From Dolichospermum sp. DET69 (GTDB lineage Bacteria; Cyanobacteriota; Cyanobacteriia; Cyanobacteriales; Nostocaceae), in NCBI GenBank assembly GCA_017355425.1, contig CP070233.1, positions 2,025,501 to 2,089,500 of the forward strand: a stretch of DNA of 64,000 nucleotides, read 5' to 3'. Shown here piece after piece: positions 31,681 through 41,700 of this stretch. The notes below the pieces were generated by a model. That model was not told the origin of the DNA. It ran no database searches and saw nothing but the letters and a program-made list of their open reading frames with translations. The position numbers and the translations under genes are program-made. Numbering within the stretch: position 1 is the first letter of the stretch; every line of letters begins with the position of its first letter.

Positions 31681-31833
31681 AGAGGTTGTTTGAAAACTTT
31701 TTTCTGTGAGATCTGACACCCATAGATCCCCCTAAATCCCCCTTAAAAAGGGGGACTTTGAGGAATTTAGCCCCCCTTTTTAAGGGGGGTTGGGGGGATC
31801 TCGATTAATTCTGATACTTTTCAAACATCCTCT
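31681..31833. mobile_element. MITE with ends agaggttgtttgaaaa
   Basis: Terminal inverted repeats agaggttgtttgaaaa and ttttcaaacatcctct bound a 153-base element. Its core is a strong hairpin (ccccctaaatccccctta ... taaggggggttgggggg). The same ends occur at 50342-50528 and a half-copy at about 43866. The core recurs inside the 165-base elements at 47193 and 47407. Its last base is the first base of the stop codon (minus strand) of the DUF4351 gene. Confidence 0.85.
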
Positions 31834-32789
31834 CAAGACTCTGGTTTATTTTCTAACCATTGTTCTAAATCTGTGACAGAGGAGAAATCTAAAAGCGCTT
31901 CACCAAGTAATTCTAATTGCTCAATTGTTAATGTCCGAATTGTGTCAATTAATGACGATTCAATTTCACCAATTCGCCGATTTAGTTGTCGGATAATTAG
32001 CTGTTTTTCTCGTTGTATTCCTTTTTGCTCACCCCGTTCCATAGCTAATTCTTCTGTTGGGCTAATAAAAGGCATTTGCTGTTCCTCCTCAAAATGTTTG
32101 ATTTTAGCGACTAATCCTGCTTGTAACTGTTTAGGTAAGGTCATCATTTTATCAATGATTTTAAAGAGTTTAACAATTTGCTCCTTTGTTAAACCGCGTT
32201 CATAGAGTCCACGAATTAATTGCCATTTCCATTCTTCGCGCTCTGAAAAATTACCAGTAGTGGCTTTAGTTTTCAAATGCGCCATAACTATGATAGCAAA
32301 AGGATTAGGATTAGATTCTAATTCATGCCAACGCGATTCATAGTCCAGGAGTTTAGCAATGGGAAATTTTAGCCTCAATTCGCAATCTAACATAGCTTGA
32401 TTATAACTGTTAGGTCGCCATGTAGGGCTAGTATCACCTAAAATTGCCAGACTAACCACAAATTTATGATAAAGGTCAAAGGCTCGATAATTGTAAATGT
32501 AAATCCGTTCTTCAAAGTCAACATCATATTGACTCTGAATTTCAATATGAATTAAAATCCATATTTGTTGTTTATCCAACAACCACACCTTATAAAGCTT
32601 ATCGGCAATTCGTCTTTCGGTTTTTGCTGAAGCCGTAATTTCTTGCAGTTCTTTATCGAGAGATTCAGGCTTTTGTGTCCAATCAATTGCTTCATGAGCC
32701 AAAGGAAAGAAAAAGCATAAGAAGCTTTCAAAATATTCGTTTAATGCTTCTTTCCATGATTCGTCATAATTTGCTGTAACTTCACTCAT
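31833..32789 (-). CDS. Rpn/transposase_31-like putative nuclease with DUF4351 C-terminus
   Basis: A 318-residue cyanobacterial protein of the PD-(D/E)XK-like 'Rpn/DUF4351' group. The N-terminal part (SFLCFFFPLAHEAIDW, VWLLDKQQIWILIHIEIQSQ) carries the nuclease-like core, with E in HIEIQ on a strand. The C-terminal 60 residues (REKQLIIRQLNRRIGEIE ... LEQLGEAL-like) are the DUF4351 helical domain. Such genes are present in many copies in cyanobacterial genomes and are often linked with mobile DNA; Rpn relatives in E. coli promote RecA-independent recombination. Activity here is inference. It is flanked on both sides by MITEs. Confidence 0.8.
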   Translation of the reverse strand: MSEVTANYDESWKEALNEYFESFLCFFFPLAHEAIDWTQKPESLDKELQEITASAKTERRIADKLYKVWLLDKQQIWILIHIEIQSQYDVDFEERIYIYNYRAFDLYHKFVVSLAILGDTSPTWRPNSYNQAMLDCELRLKFPIAKLLDYESRWHELESNPNPFAIIVMAHLKTKATTGNFSEREEWKWQLIRGLYERGLTKEQIVKLFKIIDKMMTLPKQLQAGLVAKIKHFEEEQQMPFISPTEELAMERGEQKGIQREKQLIIRQLNRRIGEIESSLIDTIRTLTIEQLELLGEALLDFSSVTDLEQWLENKPES

Positions 32790-32795
32790 TTTAAT

Positions 32796-32880
32796 TAAGC
32801 TGTTGAGTATTTAAATTGTATAACCTCTTAGCAGTTTACATATTGTGGGGTGTATCCCTGCTCATTAAATTCGCTAGTTT
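32796..32880. mobile_element. MITE-like element, copy 2 (family of 13088)
   Basis: Shares taagctgtt, tttaaattgtataacct and attgtggggtg with 13088-13191, but is shorter and more degenerate. It lies directly upstream of the DUF4351 start and so may contain its promoter. Confidence 0.55.
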
Positions 32881-32885
32881 AGGAC

Positions 32886-32933
32886 TGGTTAAAACCGACA
32901 AGATTCCCGACTTCTTTGAAAAGTCGGGAATCT
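32886..32933. repeat. 48-base dispersed repeat (copy 2)
   Basis: 47 of 48 bases match 31617-31664, including a copy of the last codon and stop of pcrA. On the + strand the hairpin at 32902-32932 is followed by gtattttttt, so it could terminate transcription here. Confidence 0.8.
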
Positions 32934-32971
32934 GTATTTTTTTGGATGCTTGATGTTAAGTGTATTAACGT

Positions 32972-33107
32972 AAGTTGCTAGTTAGAGAAACTGTCTGAAT
33001 CAGGATGTCCAGGATTTAAGGATTAACAGGATTAAAACTGGGATTTTATTACCAATTACCAATTACCAATTACCAATTACCAGCCTCAACTAGATAACTA
33101 GCAACTT
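32972..33107. mobile_element. 136-base element with ends aagttgctagtta, carrying the 'gattcagac' composite repeat
   Basis: Inverted ends aagttgctagtta (32972-32984) and taactagcaactt (33095-33107) enclose the composite at 32991-33082: the gattcagac core (here gtctgaatcagg) followed by accaatt heptamers. The same composite, inverted, lies at 16471-16557. This suggests that the core repeat can travel as cargo. Confidence 0.7.
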
Positions 33108-33175
33108 GGGTTATTACCCCCTACTATTTATGTTACTATAAAGTAGGAAAAATATAATTACCTTTTGGTAATACT

Positions 33176-33400
33176 ATGCAAGCTGAAAAACTTTCCATTT
33201 CCTTACCATCTTCTTTGGTGCAGTTTATTGAAAATTATAAATTGATTAAAGGCTGTAAATCTCGTTCTCAAGTAATTGAGTTAGCCATAGAATTACTGCG
33301 TTATCAGGAGCTAGAACAAGCTTACCGGGAAGCTGCGCTGGAATTCAATCCAGAATGGGATTTAACTGTAGGGGATGGGTTAACAGATGAAACGTGGTGA
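33176..33400 (+). CDS. MazE/CopG-like antitoxin
   Basis: A 74-residue protein with an N-terminal ribbon-helix-helix pattern (EKLSISLPSSLVQFIENYK ... KSRSQVIELAIELL) for DNA binding, and an acidic C-terminus (REAALEFNPEWDLTVGDGL) that should wrap the toxin. Its 3' end overlaps the toxin gene by 14 bases. By analogy it represses its own promoter, upstream of 33176 (a GTAATA-rich stretch), and neutralises the downstream RNase. Confidence 0.88.
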   Translation: MQAEKLSISLPSSLVQFIENYKLIKGCKSRSQVIELAIELLRYQELEQAYREAALEFNPEWDLTVGDGLTDETW

Positions 33401-33725
33401 AATATACTTTGCAAATCTCAGTCCCGCAGTGGGGTCAGAAATGGATAAACGCCGTCCTGTACTCATTGTCAGCAATGATGCTAATAATAATGCCTCTACT
33501 ACGGTGACCATTTTGCCGATTACATCTAATATGACTCGTGTGTATCCTTTTGAAGTGTTATTAAATTCAGAAGATTCGGGTTTATCTAAAACTTCTAAGG
33601 TACAAGCGCAACAAATACGGACAATTTCTAAACAGCGCATTTTAGGGGACGCGCTAGGGTATTTAAGTCAAAATGTGATTGATTTGGTAAATGATGCTAT
33701 TAAGCTACATTTAGGTTTGGAGTAG
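33387..33725 (+). CDS. MazF/PemK-family mRNA interferase toxin
   Basis: A 112-residue SH3-like toxin: MKRGEIYFANLSPAVGSEMD at the N-terminus, with the usual KRRPVLIVSND substrate-binding loop at about residues 21-31, TTVTILPITSN, and the final QIRTISKQRIL strand with catalytic-region residues. It is expected to cleave mRNA at short motifs. Translationally coupled to the antitoxin by a 14-base overlap. The module is bracketed by MITE-like elements (32972-33107 and 33792-34017). Confidence 0.92.
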   Translation: MKRGEIYFANLSPAVGSEMDKRRPVLIVSNDANNNASTTVTILPITSNMTRVYPFEVLLNSEDSGLSKTSKVQAQQIRTISKQRILGDALGYLSQNVIDLVNDAIKLHLGLE

Positions 33726-33791
33726 TTGGTTAGGAGTTACGCATTGACAAAAAACACCCAGTATGAATAAACGAGAAAATAACATTTATCG

Positions 33792-34017
33792 TAGGGATTT
33801 AGCATTGCTCATTGGTGTCAACTTAAGTTAAAAATACCTTATTTGTTGACTTCCACACCGCCCGGAAATCAATTTCCGGTCTAATAGCTAAAGTGCGTTA
33901 AAACGCACTCGAATTAAATAAAAATTAACCTTTATTTTCTAAATACAACAAATAAACTCAAACTAGTCGGTTTTAACCGACTTTAGCTATAAGACAGGGA
34001 ATTTATTCCCTGGATTC
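33792..34017. mobile_element. multi-hairpin element, copy related to 26695
   Basis: Begins gtagggatttagcattgctc and continues attggtgtcaacttaagtt as in the 26695 element. It contains the hairpins gtgcgttaaaacgcac and gtcggttttaaccgac, then gacagggaatttattccctg. The right inverted end is missing. It lies between mazF and the pseudopilin operon. Confidence 0.72.
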
Positions 34018-34040
34018 TGGAACTGGAAGAAATCGTTCAA

Positions 34041-34700
34041 TTATTTAGCTCTAGTAACAGCAGTAGCACTTACTGAGTCTGTCGCTGTGCTTGGTTTTCC
34101 AGGTAAAGTTGCAGGTAAAGTTCCAACTAAAGTCAAAACAACCTGACGACTAGAAGTAACAGGAGCAGTGAAACTGTCAACCCCATCTACCAATATAGCA
34201 TCGGTTGGACTACCACTAGCTGGAATTAGCCGTCTATAAATTACATTATTACACGCCCAAAGAGTAGTACTGATATTATTAGTAGAGCAATTAGTAGAAG
34301 TAGAAATTATATAGTATTCGTGATTAGGAAATGCAGTATCACTAGGAATAGCTAAACGTAGCTTGCCTATAGCACCTGTAGGTAACGTGGAAGTTGTAGT
34401 CGCTGAAATACTATTAGCCGTTCTCACTTCATTGGCAATATAATCTAAAGCCCGATTCAAATTAGCACGTCTGTCACTTTCCGATGCTGCGGTTTTGCTT
34501 TGTGAGAGCATTGTTACAACACCAAAACCAGCTAAAGTAACAACAATGCTCATAATTGCTGTTGCTACTAATAACTCTATCAAAGTAAATCCCTCATTCG
34601 CATGATGAGAAGATGGACGAGTTTTAGTAGCTTGAAGATAAAATTGGATATTTTTTTTGATATTAAAAGCATTGTTTAACATATTTTTTAAGGGGTACAA
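34041..34700 (-). CDS. PilW-like minor pseudopilin
   Basis: A 219-residue type IV pilin-like protein with a long leader. The prepilin peptidase site is NEG|FTLIELLVATAIMSI (cleavage after Gly37, Glu at +5), followed by the usual hydrophobic helix. The globular part is small and Ser/Thr-rich, with a Cys pair around ISTSTNCSTNN and LWACNNV. PilW-type proteins prime pilus assembly with PilV, PilX and FimT/U. It is last of three overlapping genes on this strand and shares 13 bases with the upstream one. Confidence 0.82.
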   Translation of the reverse strand: MYPLKNMLNNAFNIKKNIQFYLQATKTRPSSHHANEGFTLIELLVATAIMSIVVTLAGFGVVTMLSQSKTAASESDRRANLNRALDYIANEVRTANSISATTTSTLPTGAIGKLRLAIPSDTAFPNHEYYIISTSTNCSTNNISTTLWACNNVIYRRLIPASGSPTDAILVDGVDSFTAPVTSSRQVVLTLVGTLPATLPGKPSTATDSVSATAVTRAK

Positions 34701-35230
34701 TTAGATGAATAAGTGTCACTAGCACCAGTATATTTACCAGTTGCAATCAATCCTAGTGGTTGAGATATAACTATACATTTTCTATCCCCAGAATTGCTGT
34801 TATGTCGCAATACAATTGTTATAGGTGCTGTTTCATTAAGATTACCAAGAAAATCAAATGTCAAACTAGAGACAGATATGGAAGCTGAACCTGTGACATC
34901 TTTATATGCGTTCATGGAAACGTTAGATAAAGTTCGCGTTCCCGTAGATAGACAGTTATTAGCAGTAGTAGGAGTAGGATTACTAATTTCTGGTGGTGTA
35001 CCAGTAGACAAAGAAATTGTACAGGTTTTACCAATACGCATAGCATCTCTTTGTGATTCCAGTAAAGCACTTTTAGCACTCGCCAAATCATTATTAAGTT
35101 GATTATTTCGATTTGAAGCTAAGAAACTAGGAACAGAAACAGCAGCTAAGATTCCAGAAACAATTATGACTATGATTAATTCTAGTAAGGTAAATCCATC
35201 TTCATTGTGATGGGCATTGTAATGACGCAT
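34688..35230 (-). CDS. FimT/GspH-like minor pseudopilin
   Basis: A 180-residue protein with the cleavage site EDG|FTLLELIIVIIVSGILAAV at Gly12, then a GspH/FimT pattern: NNQLNNDLASAKSALLESQRDAMRIG, and a C-terminal GDRKCIVISQPLGLIATGKY. FimT-type pilins can bind DNA during competence, or initiate assembly of the pilus tip. Middle gene of the three-gene operon, overlapping both neighbours (29 bases upstream, 13 downstream), so translation is coupled. Confidence 0.85.
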   Translation of the reverse strand: MRHYNAHHNEDGFTLLELIIVIIVSGILAAVSVPSFLASNRNNQLNNDLASAKSALLESQRDAMRIGKTCTISLSTGTPPEISNPTPTTANNCLSTGTRTLSNVSMNAYKDVTGSASISVSSLTFDFLGNLNETAPITIVLRHNSNSGDRKCIVISQPLGLIATGKYTGASDTYSSNCTP

Positions 35231-35804
35231 AGGGTATTACCTCAGTATAAGATGTGGATAATGGAGTTCTTACAAGCAGATCAATAGCAGTACTCGCATC
35301 AGTATACGGACTAGTAGCAGTACCTGCTTGAACTACATAGTTGAGCTTCAAAACATTATAAGGGGCATCAGTAGAGACAGTTTGATTTCTCAATAACCAA
35401 TAATATTGACTTTTTAGCAGTGTGGGAGTACCTATAACAGCATTATATATAATAGCATTTCCATTTACTGTTACTGTGTAAGCTGTATTACTTATACCTG
35501 TTGCGGTAGTTGGTAAAGAATTCATGAAATAAGTTGCCATACCGCTGGAACTAGTGGTAGGGTTACATGAAGTATTTGTTAAAGCAGTAGTTAATGAATA
35601 GGTATCAGCAGCACTCTTGATTTTTTCCATATCTTGCTGAATCAAGTTAATGGCAGTTGTGTACTGAGTAGCTTGCTTTTTGAAAAAGCTGGAAACTACA
35701 AGCATTTGCAAAGCAGTAGTTGTAAAGAAAAATATCATCAAAATGGCAACTACAACTTCTAGTAAGCTGAAACCTTCATCGGGATTATCTTTGAGGTTTT
35801 TCAT
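35202..35804 (-). CDS. PilV-like minor pseudopilin
   Basis: A 200-residue protein whose N-terminus DEG|FSLLEVVVAILMIFFFTT (cleavage after Gly11, Glu at +5) is PilV/GspI-like. The rest is Ser/Thr-rich and includes NLIQQDMEKIKSAADTY. First gene of the overlapping minor-pilin operon, transcribed away from the PilX-like gene at 36715. Together these four would provide a full minor-pilin set. The promoter must lie in 35805-36000. Confidence 0.82.
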   Translation of the reverse strand: MKNLKDNPDEGFSLLEVVVAILMIFFFTTTALQMLVVSSFFKKQATQYTTAINLIQQDMEKIKSAADTYSLTTALTNTSCNPTTSSSGMATYFMNSLPTTATGISNTAYTVTVNGNAIIYNAVIGTPTLLKSQYYWLLRNQTVSTDAPYNVLKLNYVVQAGTATSPYTDASTAIDLLVRTPLSTSYTEVIPYASLQCPSQ

Positions 35805-36714
35805 ATATACATAAATTCGGTTTTGTTTTGATAAAGTTTGTATAAAAAATGTGTAATTACGTTCTCATCACCTTGCTTCCTCATGGGAGCATCACAGATA
35901 TCCAATAAGTAATTATGTTTATTTCACAAACCACTCTTAGTCGTGTCTTGGGACGAAATAGAGGCTTTTAAAGAGTGCGTACATAGAGAATCAAAACAAA
36001 AATACCCCTCAAAAAGACTATTTTCTCACTAAGTATTTATGTTCAGTGTAAAAGTGGGATGCCCTCCTTCCTAATTGGGTAAATTGCCAGGAAGAGGCTA
36101 AAAGTGGGTTTAAATTATCACTGTACTGGATAGAGAATTACTATAACCATAGTATATGATAATTGTTGGTAGTGATACTGATGAAACTACTGAATTTGGT
36201 AAAAATTCACGAAAAATTATATTTGTTGAAGTCTGATTCAGGACTTACGGTTACTGAGCGACTTGTACTGAGCGAGGCACAGGATTCAAGTAGGGGTTTA
36301 GCACTGCTAAACCCCTACTGTACTTTAATTAATGATTATATTAATCGTACACAAACCAGTATTTTAGACAGCCCCTAACCCTTTTGAAAACTCATTTATA
36401 GCTGATTTTCTGACATCGAACTCACGTGGTATCCTAAAATTCTTGAATTTCAGTATAAATACTATCGTTAAAAAAAGATATAAAGAATATGTTGAATAAA
36501 AGCAATCTAGTTAAGTAGCTATACTAAATTCTTTTTATATCTCATTTGCTTCTATTACTCCTGATCCAATAAAGAACACAGGATTTAACAGCATATAATT
36601 TTTTAAAATACTCTTAATAAACCATTTAATTAGTTAATACCTTTAACACTAATTATTTCCATCTTTACATCACAACAAAATGTTTTTTTACTATTTTTAA
36701 CCCAATTAATCACT
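35805..36714. other. intergenic region between divergent minor-pilin genes
   Basis: 910 AT-rich bases. The 71-codon frame at 36163-36378 runs over repeats and is not accepted. Contains a perfect palindrome at 36290-36318 and next to it ggacttacgg, an end like that of the 8243 element. Both minor-pilin promoters must be here; no obvious operator was recognised. Confidence 0.6.
36290..36318. repeat. 29-base perfect palindrome gtaggggtttagca-c-tgctaaacccctac
   Basis: Two 14-base arms around one base. Each arm equals the outer end of the multi-hairpin element at 26695-26958, as if its two ends had been joined with the interior lost. Confidence 0.88.
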
Positions 36715-38253
36715 ATGAAAAGAAAAATGTTGATGAATAAAAAACTCAAGCTCGCTCGCATGTATCTCTCTAGCGAAGAAGGTTTTGCCATGCCAATTGC
36801 TGTGGGATTGGGATTAGTTATGATCATAACTGGTCTGACAATGATTGTGAGATCTCAGAGCGATACACAAAATGCATCATCTCAAAAATCCACAAAAAAG
36901 GCGTTGTCAGTAGCAGAGGTAGGTATTACTCGTTATCAACAGTTCATCAACAATAATAGAGTTCTTTCGGTTTACAATGATTGTGTAGGGACTCGTTCAA
37001 ATGGGACTTGTCCAGATACTACTCAAAAGAGTTGGTCAAACGCCTCGGTGATCACCCAATTGGATAGTGGTTGTGGTGTCAGTGCAACCACCACCAGTAC
37101 AATATCAGATAATTCGAATACAGCCTGGAAAGATATCTCATCAACAGATTCAAGTCTAGGACAATACAAACTTGTTAAGTATGAGTACATACCCAATACA
37201 GGTGTATCAGACAATACCGCTCCAGGAGTTGGCAAGCTGACAGTTCAAGGTCGAGTTAAGCAACAAGGTAGTGGTAGTACAGCTACATCTGGATTTATGA
37301 CAGCTACTAGCCAACTCGCAGTAACTTTTCCCGTATCAACTTCACCTAGTACAGCAGGAGTAGCAGGTTTATGGTCTAGTAGTTTTTCTATGGTTGGTAA
37401 TGCAACGTCAAATGCAGATGTTTTCGATTCTAGTTGTAACTCTTCCACAGCTTTTAACTCAGCTAATCTGGGACCGTGGCTACCTAGTCCTCCCTATACA
37501 TCTCAGACTGCACCTAAAGTTACTAAAAGTGTTAAACAATTTCCCTCGCTACCTAATAATAATGTTTATACAGTTCCAAGTAGCAATATTAACACCATTT
37601 CCAGTATTAGCTTAGGTGCCAATAACACGATGACACTGCCACGTGCGAATGATGTTAATGCAAGTGGAGGTTCATTTAGCACTGGTGCATCAACGGACAA
37701 TGGTACTTATGTATATAATTTAACTGGTAGCTCTTCTCTTTCATTAACTGGTAATGGTACATTGAATCTTGGCACTACAAATGGTAGTTGCAACCAAACA
37801 ATAATAATCTATGCAGATGGTAATCTTGATTTAACTGGTAACGGTACAGTTAACCCAACTCAATGTGGCACTGTAGTTAACGGTAGGGCACCGAACTCAA
37901 CAAAGGTTATTTTTTATCTAGGATCTAATGCTAGTCTAACAATGACAGGTAATGGGACAACTAACCCAAGCAGTTTTCAATTTTATGTCTATAGCCAGGC
38001 CGCAAACGCAGTAACTTTTACTGGTAATGGTACATCGAACGCTTTCATATTTGCACCTTTCACTGAGACAAGAATGGTAGGAAATGGTACTATTAATGGT
38101 GCTTTATGGTCAAAAAGTTTGACAGCTACTGGTAATGGCACTATAAATCAATATCCAATTGCAGCCAACACTCTACAAGTTCCAATATCCTCCAATGACC
38201 AGAATCAGCTTAACTCTTTGAGTTCATGGACAGTTAATCCTGTAAGTCCTTAA
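36715..38253 (+). CDS. PilX-like pilus protein with GNGT-repeat passenger
   Basis: A 512-residue protein. The N-terminus EEGFAMPIAVGLGLVMIITGLTMIV (hydrophobic helix from about residue 24) is PilX-like, without Glu at +5. Residues 60-215 are Ser/Thr-rich. From about 340 to 480 the motif GNGT recurs six times (346, 375, 412, 437, 456, 473), each followed by a short beta-prone segment, suggesting a beta-solenoid passenger. A related GNAT occurs at 228. It is divergent from the PilV/FimT/PilW operon, so it would be the fourth member of that set. The passenger may be an adhesive or carbohydrate-facing domain; that is inference. Confidence 0.75.
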   Translation: MKRKMLMNKKLKLARMYLSSEEGFAMPIAVGLGLVMIITGLTMIVRSQSDTQNASSQKSTKKALSVAEVGITRYQQFINNNRVLSVYNDCVGTRSNGTCPDTTQKSWSNASVITQLDSGCGVSATTTSTISDNSNTAWKDISSTDSSLGQYKLVKYEYIPNTGVSDNTAPGVGKLTVQGRVKQQGSGSTATSGFMTATSQLAVTFPVSTSPSTAGVAGLWSSSFSMVGNATSNADVFDSSCNSSTAFNSANLGPWLPSPPYTSQTAPKVTKSVKQFPSLPNNNVYTVPSSNINTISSISLGANNTMTLPRANDVNASGGSFSTGASTDNGTYVYNLTGSSSLSLTGNGTLNLGTTNGSCNQTIIIYADGNLDLTGNGTVNPTQCGTVVNGRAPNSTKVIFYLGSNASLTMTGNGTTNPSSFQFYVYSQAANAVTFTGNGTSNAFIFAPFTETRMVGNGTINGALWSKSLTATGNGTINQYPIAANTLQVPISSNDQNQLNSLSSWTVNPVSP

Positions 38254-38726
38254 ATCCTGATAGCCAAACGTGCCGTAAGCCATACAGAAGATTTGCTTTA
38301 CCCCTAGTAAAGATTTGATTTTTGCTCATTATCTCGTTCCCATACTCTGTATGGGAATGAATTTTAGAAGGCTCGGCCTTCCATGACATTAGAGGCAGAG
38401 CCTATATGATAGTATTCCCAGTCAAAGACATACCATGTACACACAAGTCTTATTCACATTAAATCGGCGGTTAGAAACCGCATCTACACAGGCAAAACCC
38501 ACCTCCGTGGGTTAAAACTCTACATTTTTCTTAGTCCACGAAGGTGGACTTTGTTTGTGTAGCTGCGGTTTCCAACCGCCAGGTCTTGTTACAATATTTA
38601 CTATATATATCCATTCCCTAATCCATTAGATAGATATTTAAACAAGCGATTATAAAACTGCCGCTATAGGAATATGATATTCATCGTGGTGATAATTCCC
38701 ATCTCCCACGTTATATCATCTTCTCA
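38254..38726. other. intergenic region upstream of hpsA with two structured repeats
   Basis: No gene. It holds a small dispersed repeat near 38268-38284, a hairpin pair (ttcccatactctgtatggga and aaggctcggcctt) at about 38329-38405, and a large folded repeat at 38466-38584. The hpsA promoter is probably in the last 140 bases. Confidence 0.6.
38466..38584. repeat. folded repeat, outer stem ggcggttagaaaccgc (copy 1)
   Basis: An outer hairpin ggcggttagaaaccgc and a closing hairpin gcggtttccaaccgcc flank long-range pairing arms (tctacac / gtgtagc) and two inner hairpins (acccacctccgtgggt and agtccacgaaggtggact). The copy at 43891-44090 has the same design, but with stems ggcgactagaagtcgc and gcgacttctagtcgcc. 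Confidence 0.8.
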
Positions 38727-41700
38727 ATGCCTCGAAAGCGTCGGCCAAACACAAAAAAACAAAGATTGAACTGGTTATTACGGACTGTTTTTGGCACTCC
38801 AAAAAAACAAAAAGTAGCAACCGCTGGTTTCGTGTTACCCACAGTCGCAATGGTATCAGTAGTAGTGGTTTTACTGACTACTACCATTATGTTACGTTCC
38901 TTTCACAGAGCGCAAAATGCCAGCAACGTCCGCATTAGCGAAGCTGTTCTGAGTGCTGCTACCCCAGCAATAGATCGCAGTAGAGCGAAAATCAATAAAC
39001 TATTTCAGGATATATCATTACCAAAAGTCACACCGACAAACGAAGAATTATCTAAAGTTGTTGTGAACAACATAGAAAAATATACCTTTGGTGACGAAAC
39101 CAAACTGCAAATAAGTTTTGATATTAGTGGTAATGGTGCAATTGATCAACCAACTGCAAATACATCATTATTTGATCAGGAAACGGTGAATACAGCCTGG
39201 AAATTTCCTGTTGATACTGACAACAATGGCAAATTTGATAGTTATACTCTCTATGAGATTTTATTAAGAACTCCCAGGAATAGTAGTGGTAAATATGCAC
39301 GAGCTAGAACCCCTTTAGAAACCAGAACATCCCCAATGGCAAAAGGAATTTTAGATGCTGGTTGTACCACAAATACCAACCCGACATTAGTAGGGAATAC
39401 AGGTTGGATTAAACAAAATAATGAGCTAAAGAAATCTTTTTTTGTGCATACAGCTACAGTACCAATCACAACCGTACCTAGTGACAGTACCAATTATGAA
39501 AAATATCAAGGTAGTAAAGGTTTTGCTGCCTTAGAGTATCAACAAGACCGCATCCAAGTACCACCTAGCAATGTTGTTGTTTATAACGATGATCTAGAAA
39601 TTAATCCCGATACAGCCCTAAATCTTAACGGGGGAATTTTTACTAATAGTAATTTTTTAACTGGGGGTTCTGGTCAAGTTCAATTATATCAAATTAGTAG
39701 CAAAAAATCCTGTTACTACAAATCTCAAAATTCTAAAATTATAGTGGGAGGAAATTTAGGATCTGGTGGTTTCAAAATTGCAGGGACAACAACCACTAAA
39801 GTTGATTTATTCAAAGGTAAAAATACTAATCCTACTGCTTTGACATGGGAGGCATCAGTTACTGACAGTTCCAGTAACCTCATGTACAATAACCTCGCTT
39901 ATGTGAATCGGATCAATAAACTGATTGCAACTCAATTTGCTAATGCTATCAGTAGTGATCCAACAGAAGTTAAAACAGGTATTGAACAGAGAAAACAAGA
40001 TTTAGGTTTATCCAGTTTCACAACAGCAGAACTTGATGCAATTCGTCACCAACAATTACAGCTTTATTTCCAGAAACTGACTCGTCACGTCCCTAATCAA
40101 GAAGTTAATTTTGGTGTGACAGAAACATTTCCTAGCCCAGTAATTCAAGGTAGTGATGAGACATTGCGTCCCATTGATAAATGGATATATGCTACAGATC
40201 CTAGTGATGGCAAAACAGGAATAGGTTACAGTACATTAGCTCTGAATATTAGTGGTACATCCCTACAACCACAAGCCACAGAACCACAAGCACTCAAAAA
40301 TACTAGTGGTGTAGAATCTATGTTAGGTGACAGAGTTTTAGTTAGTCACAACTTATCGGAAATATGGTGGGATACAACGCCAGCAGCATCTCCAGGAAAT
40401 AATGTTCCCGAACTATGGTGGAATAGCAGTAACCAGCCAAAGGGATTTTTAGGTAATGAGATTACTGATACACAAGAGATTAGCGGCATTAAGTGGAATG
40501 CAGGAGACACAAGCAAAACTCGGACAAGGCGATCGCTAGTGCAAACAGCAGCATTAGCGAATTTAGGAGATATAAGCAGAGACGGAGCATGGGAAATAGA
40601 CGCAGCTAAAATCCCCCCAGATATTACAGCAGGGGTTGGTGGTTTACGAGTTGTTACAGGTGCAGGAGTTTATCTGAGTGCAAGTGATACGACAACCACA
40701 GTCAACAGCACAGTTAAAGAAATATGGCCAGATACTCTGCCATTTCCTGGTACTGCACCCATGAAAAAAACCATTACACCATATTCTCTGTATGATCCCT
40801 CAATCACATACCAATGGCGGGAGATTGCCAATGCTAACACACCATATTTGAAAATGCGGGCTACAGCAGTTTATCACTACAAATCTACTAACTACAACGC
40901 CCAAACCCCCATTCCCATAGCCTGTGTGAGTAGTTTTTATATTCCTACCAACAGCGCTACTGCCAAAAATATCACCGGACTGCCTTGGAATAGTGCCACC
41001 GATGGTTTATCTAATAGTGGCATAGTCTACCCTGCACCCACATCTGCTAAAGGTGAGAGTTATTATGCCACAGTCTTAAACTATCTATCTCAATTAACCT
41101 ATCCCAACGGACGATTAATAGATGATGGATTATTAGCCAAAGCATTAGCAAAAACAGCCAACCGAACCATTTCTGAACAGTCGGCAATTGATGCTCAAAT
41201 CTGCGCTCTACAGATTCTGGATAGTAGTATTAGTCCCAGTAATTCCGTGATTTCTCATGGTGCGATTTACGAAACATCATTATTGGACTCCAGAGAAATT
41301 GTTCGTAACAGTTTATCAAACAACACCACCTATGATTATCCAATCATAGACAGACAACCCCTAGAAATTCGGGTTACTGTTTTAGACCTGAACCAACTGC
41401 GGACAAAAACCATCGGGACTGCCTCTCCATCTCAAGAATATTTGTTACCCAATAGCGGGATTATTTACGCAACCCGTGATGATGCTTTACCAGATGCCAG
41501 TGCGGGTACTTTAGGGGTACAAACAGAGGCACAAAAATCAGTTAGTCCTGTGGACTACATCCTAGATTCTACCCGTCGTCCCAATGCGATTATGCTCATC
41601 CATGGCAGTAAGTTAGGAAGGGGAACAACAAACACTTACCGCGAACAAGAAAAAGGTTTAATTTTAGCCAGTGATTTACCCGTGTATGTTAAAGGTGACT

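Noticed and set aside
36163-36378. 71-codon reading frame
   Set aside because: Runs over a perfect palindrome and repeat ends; no protein-like pattern.
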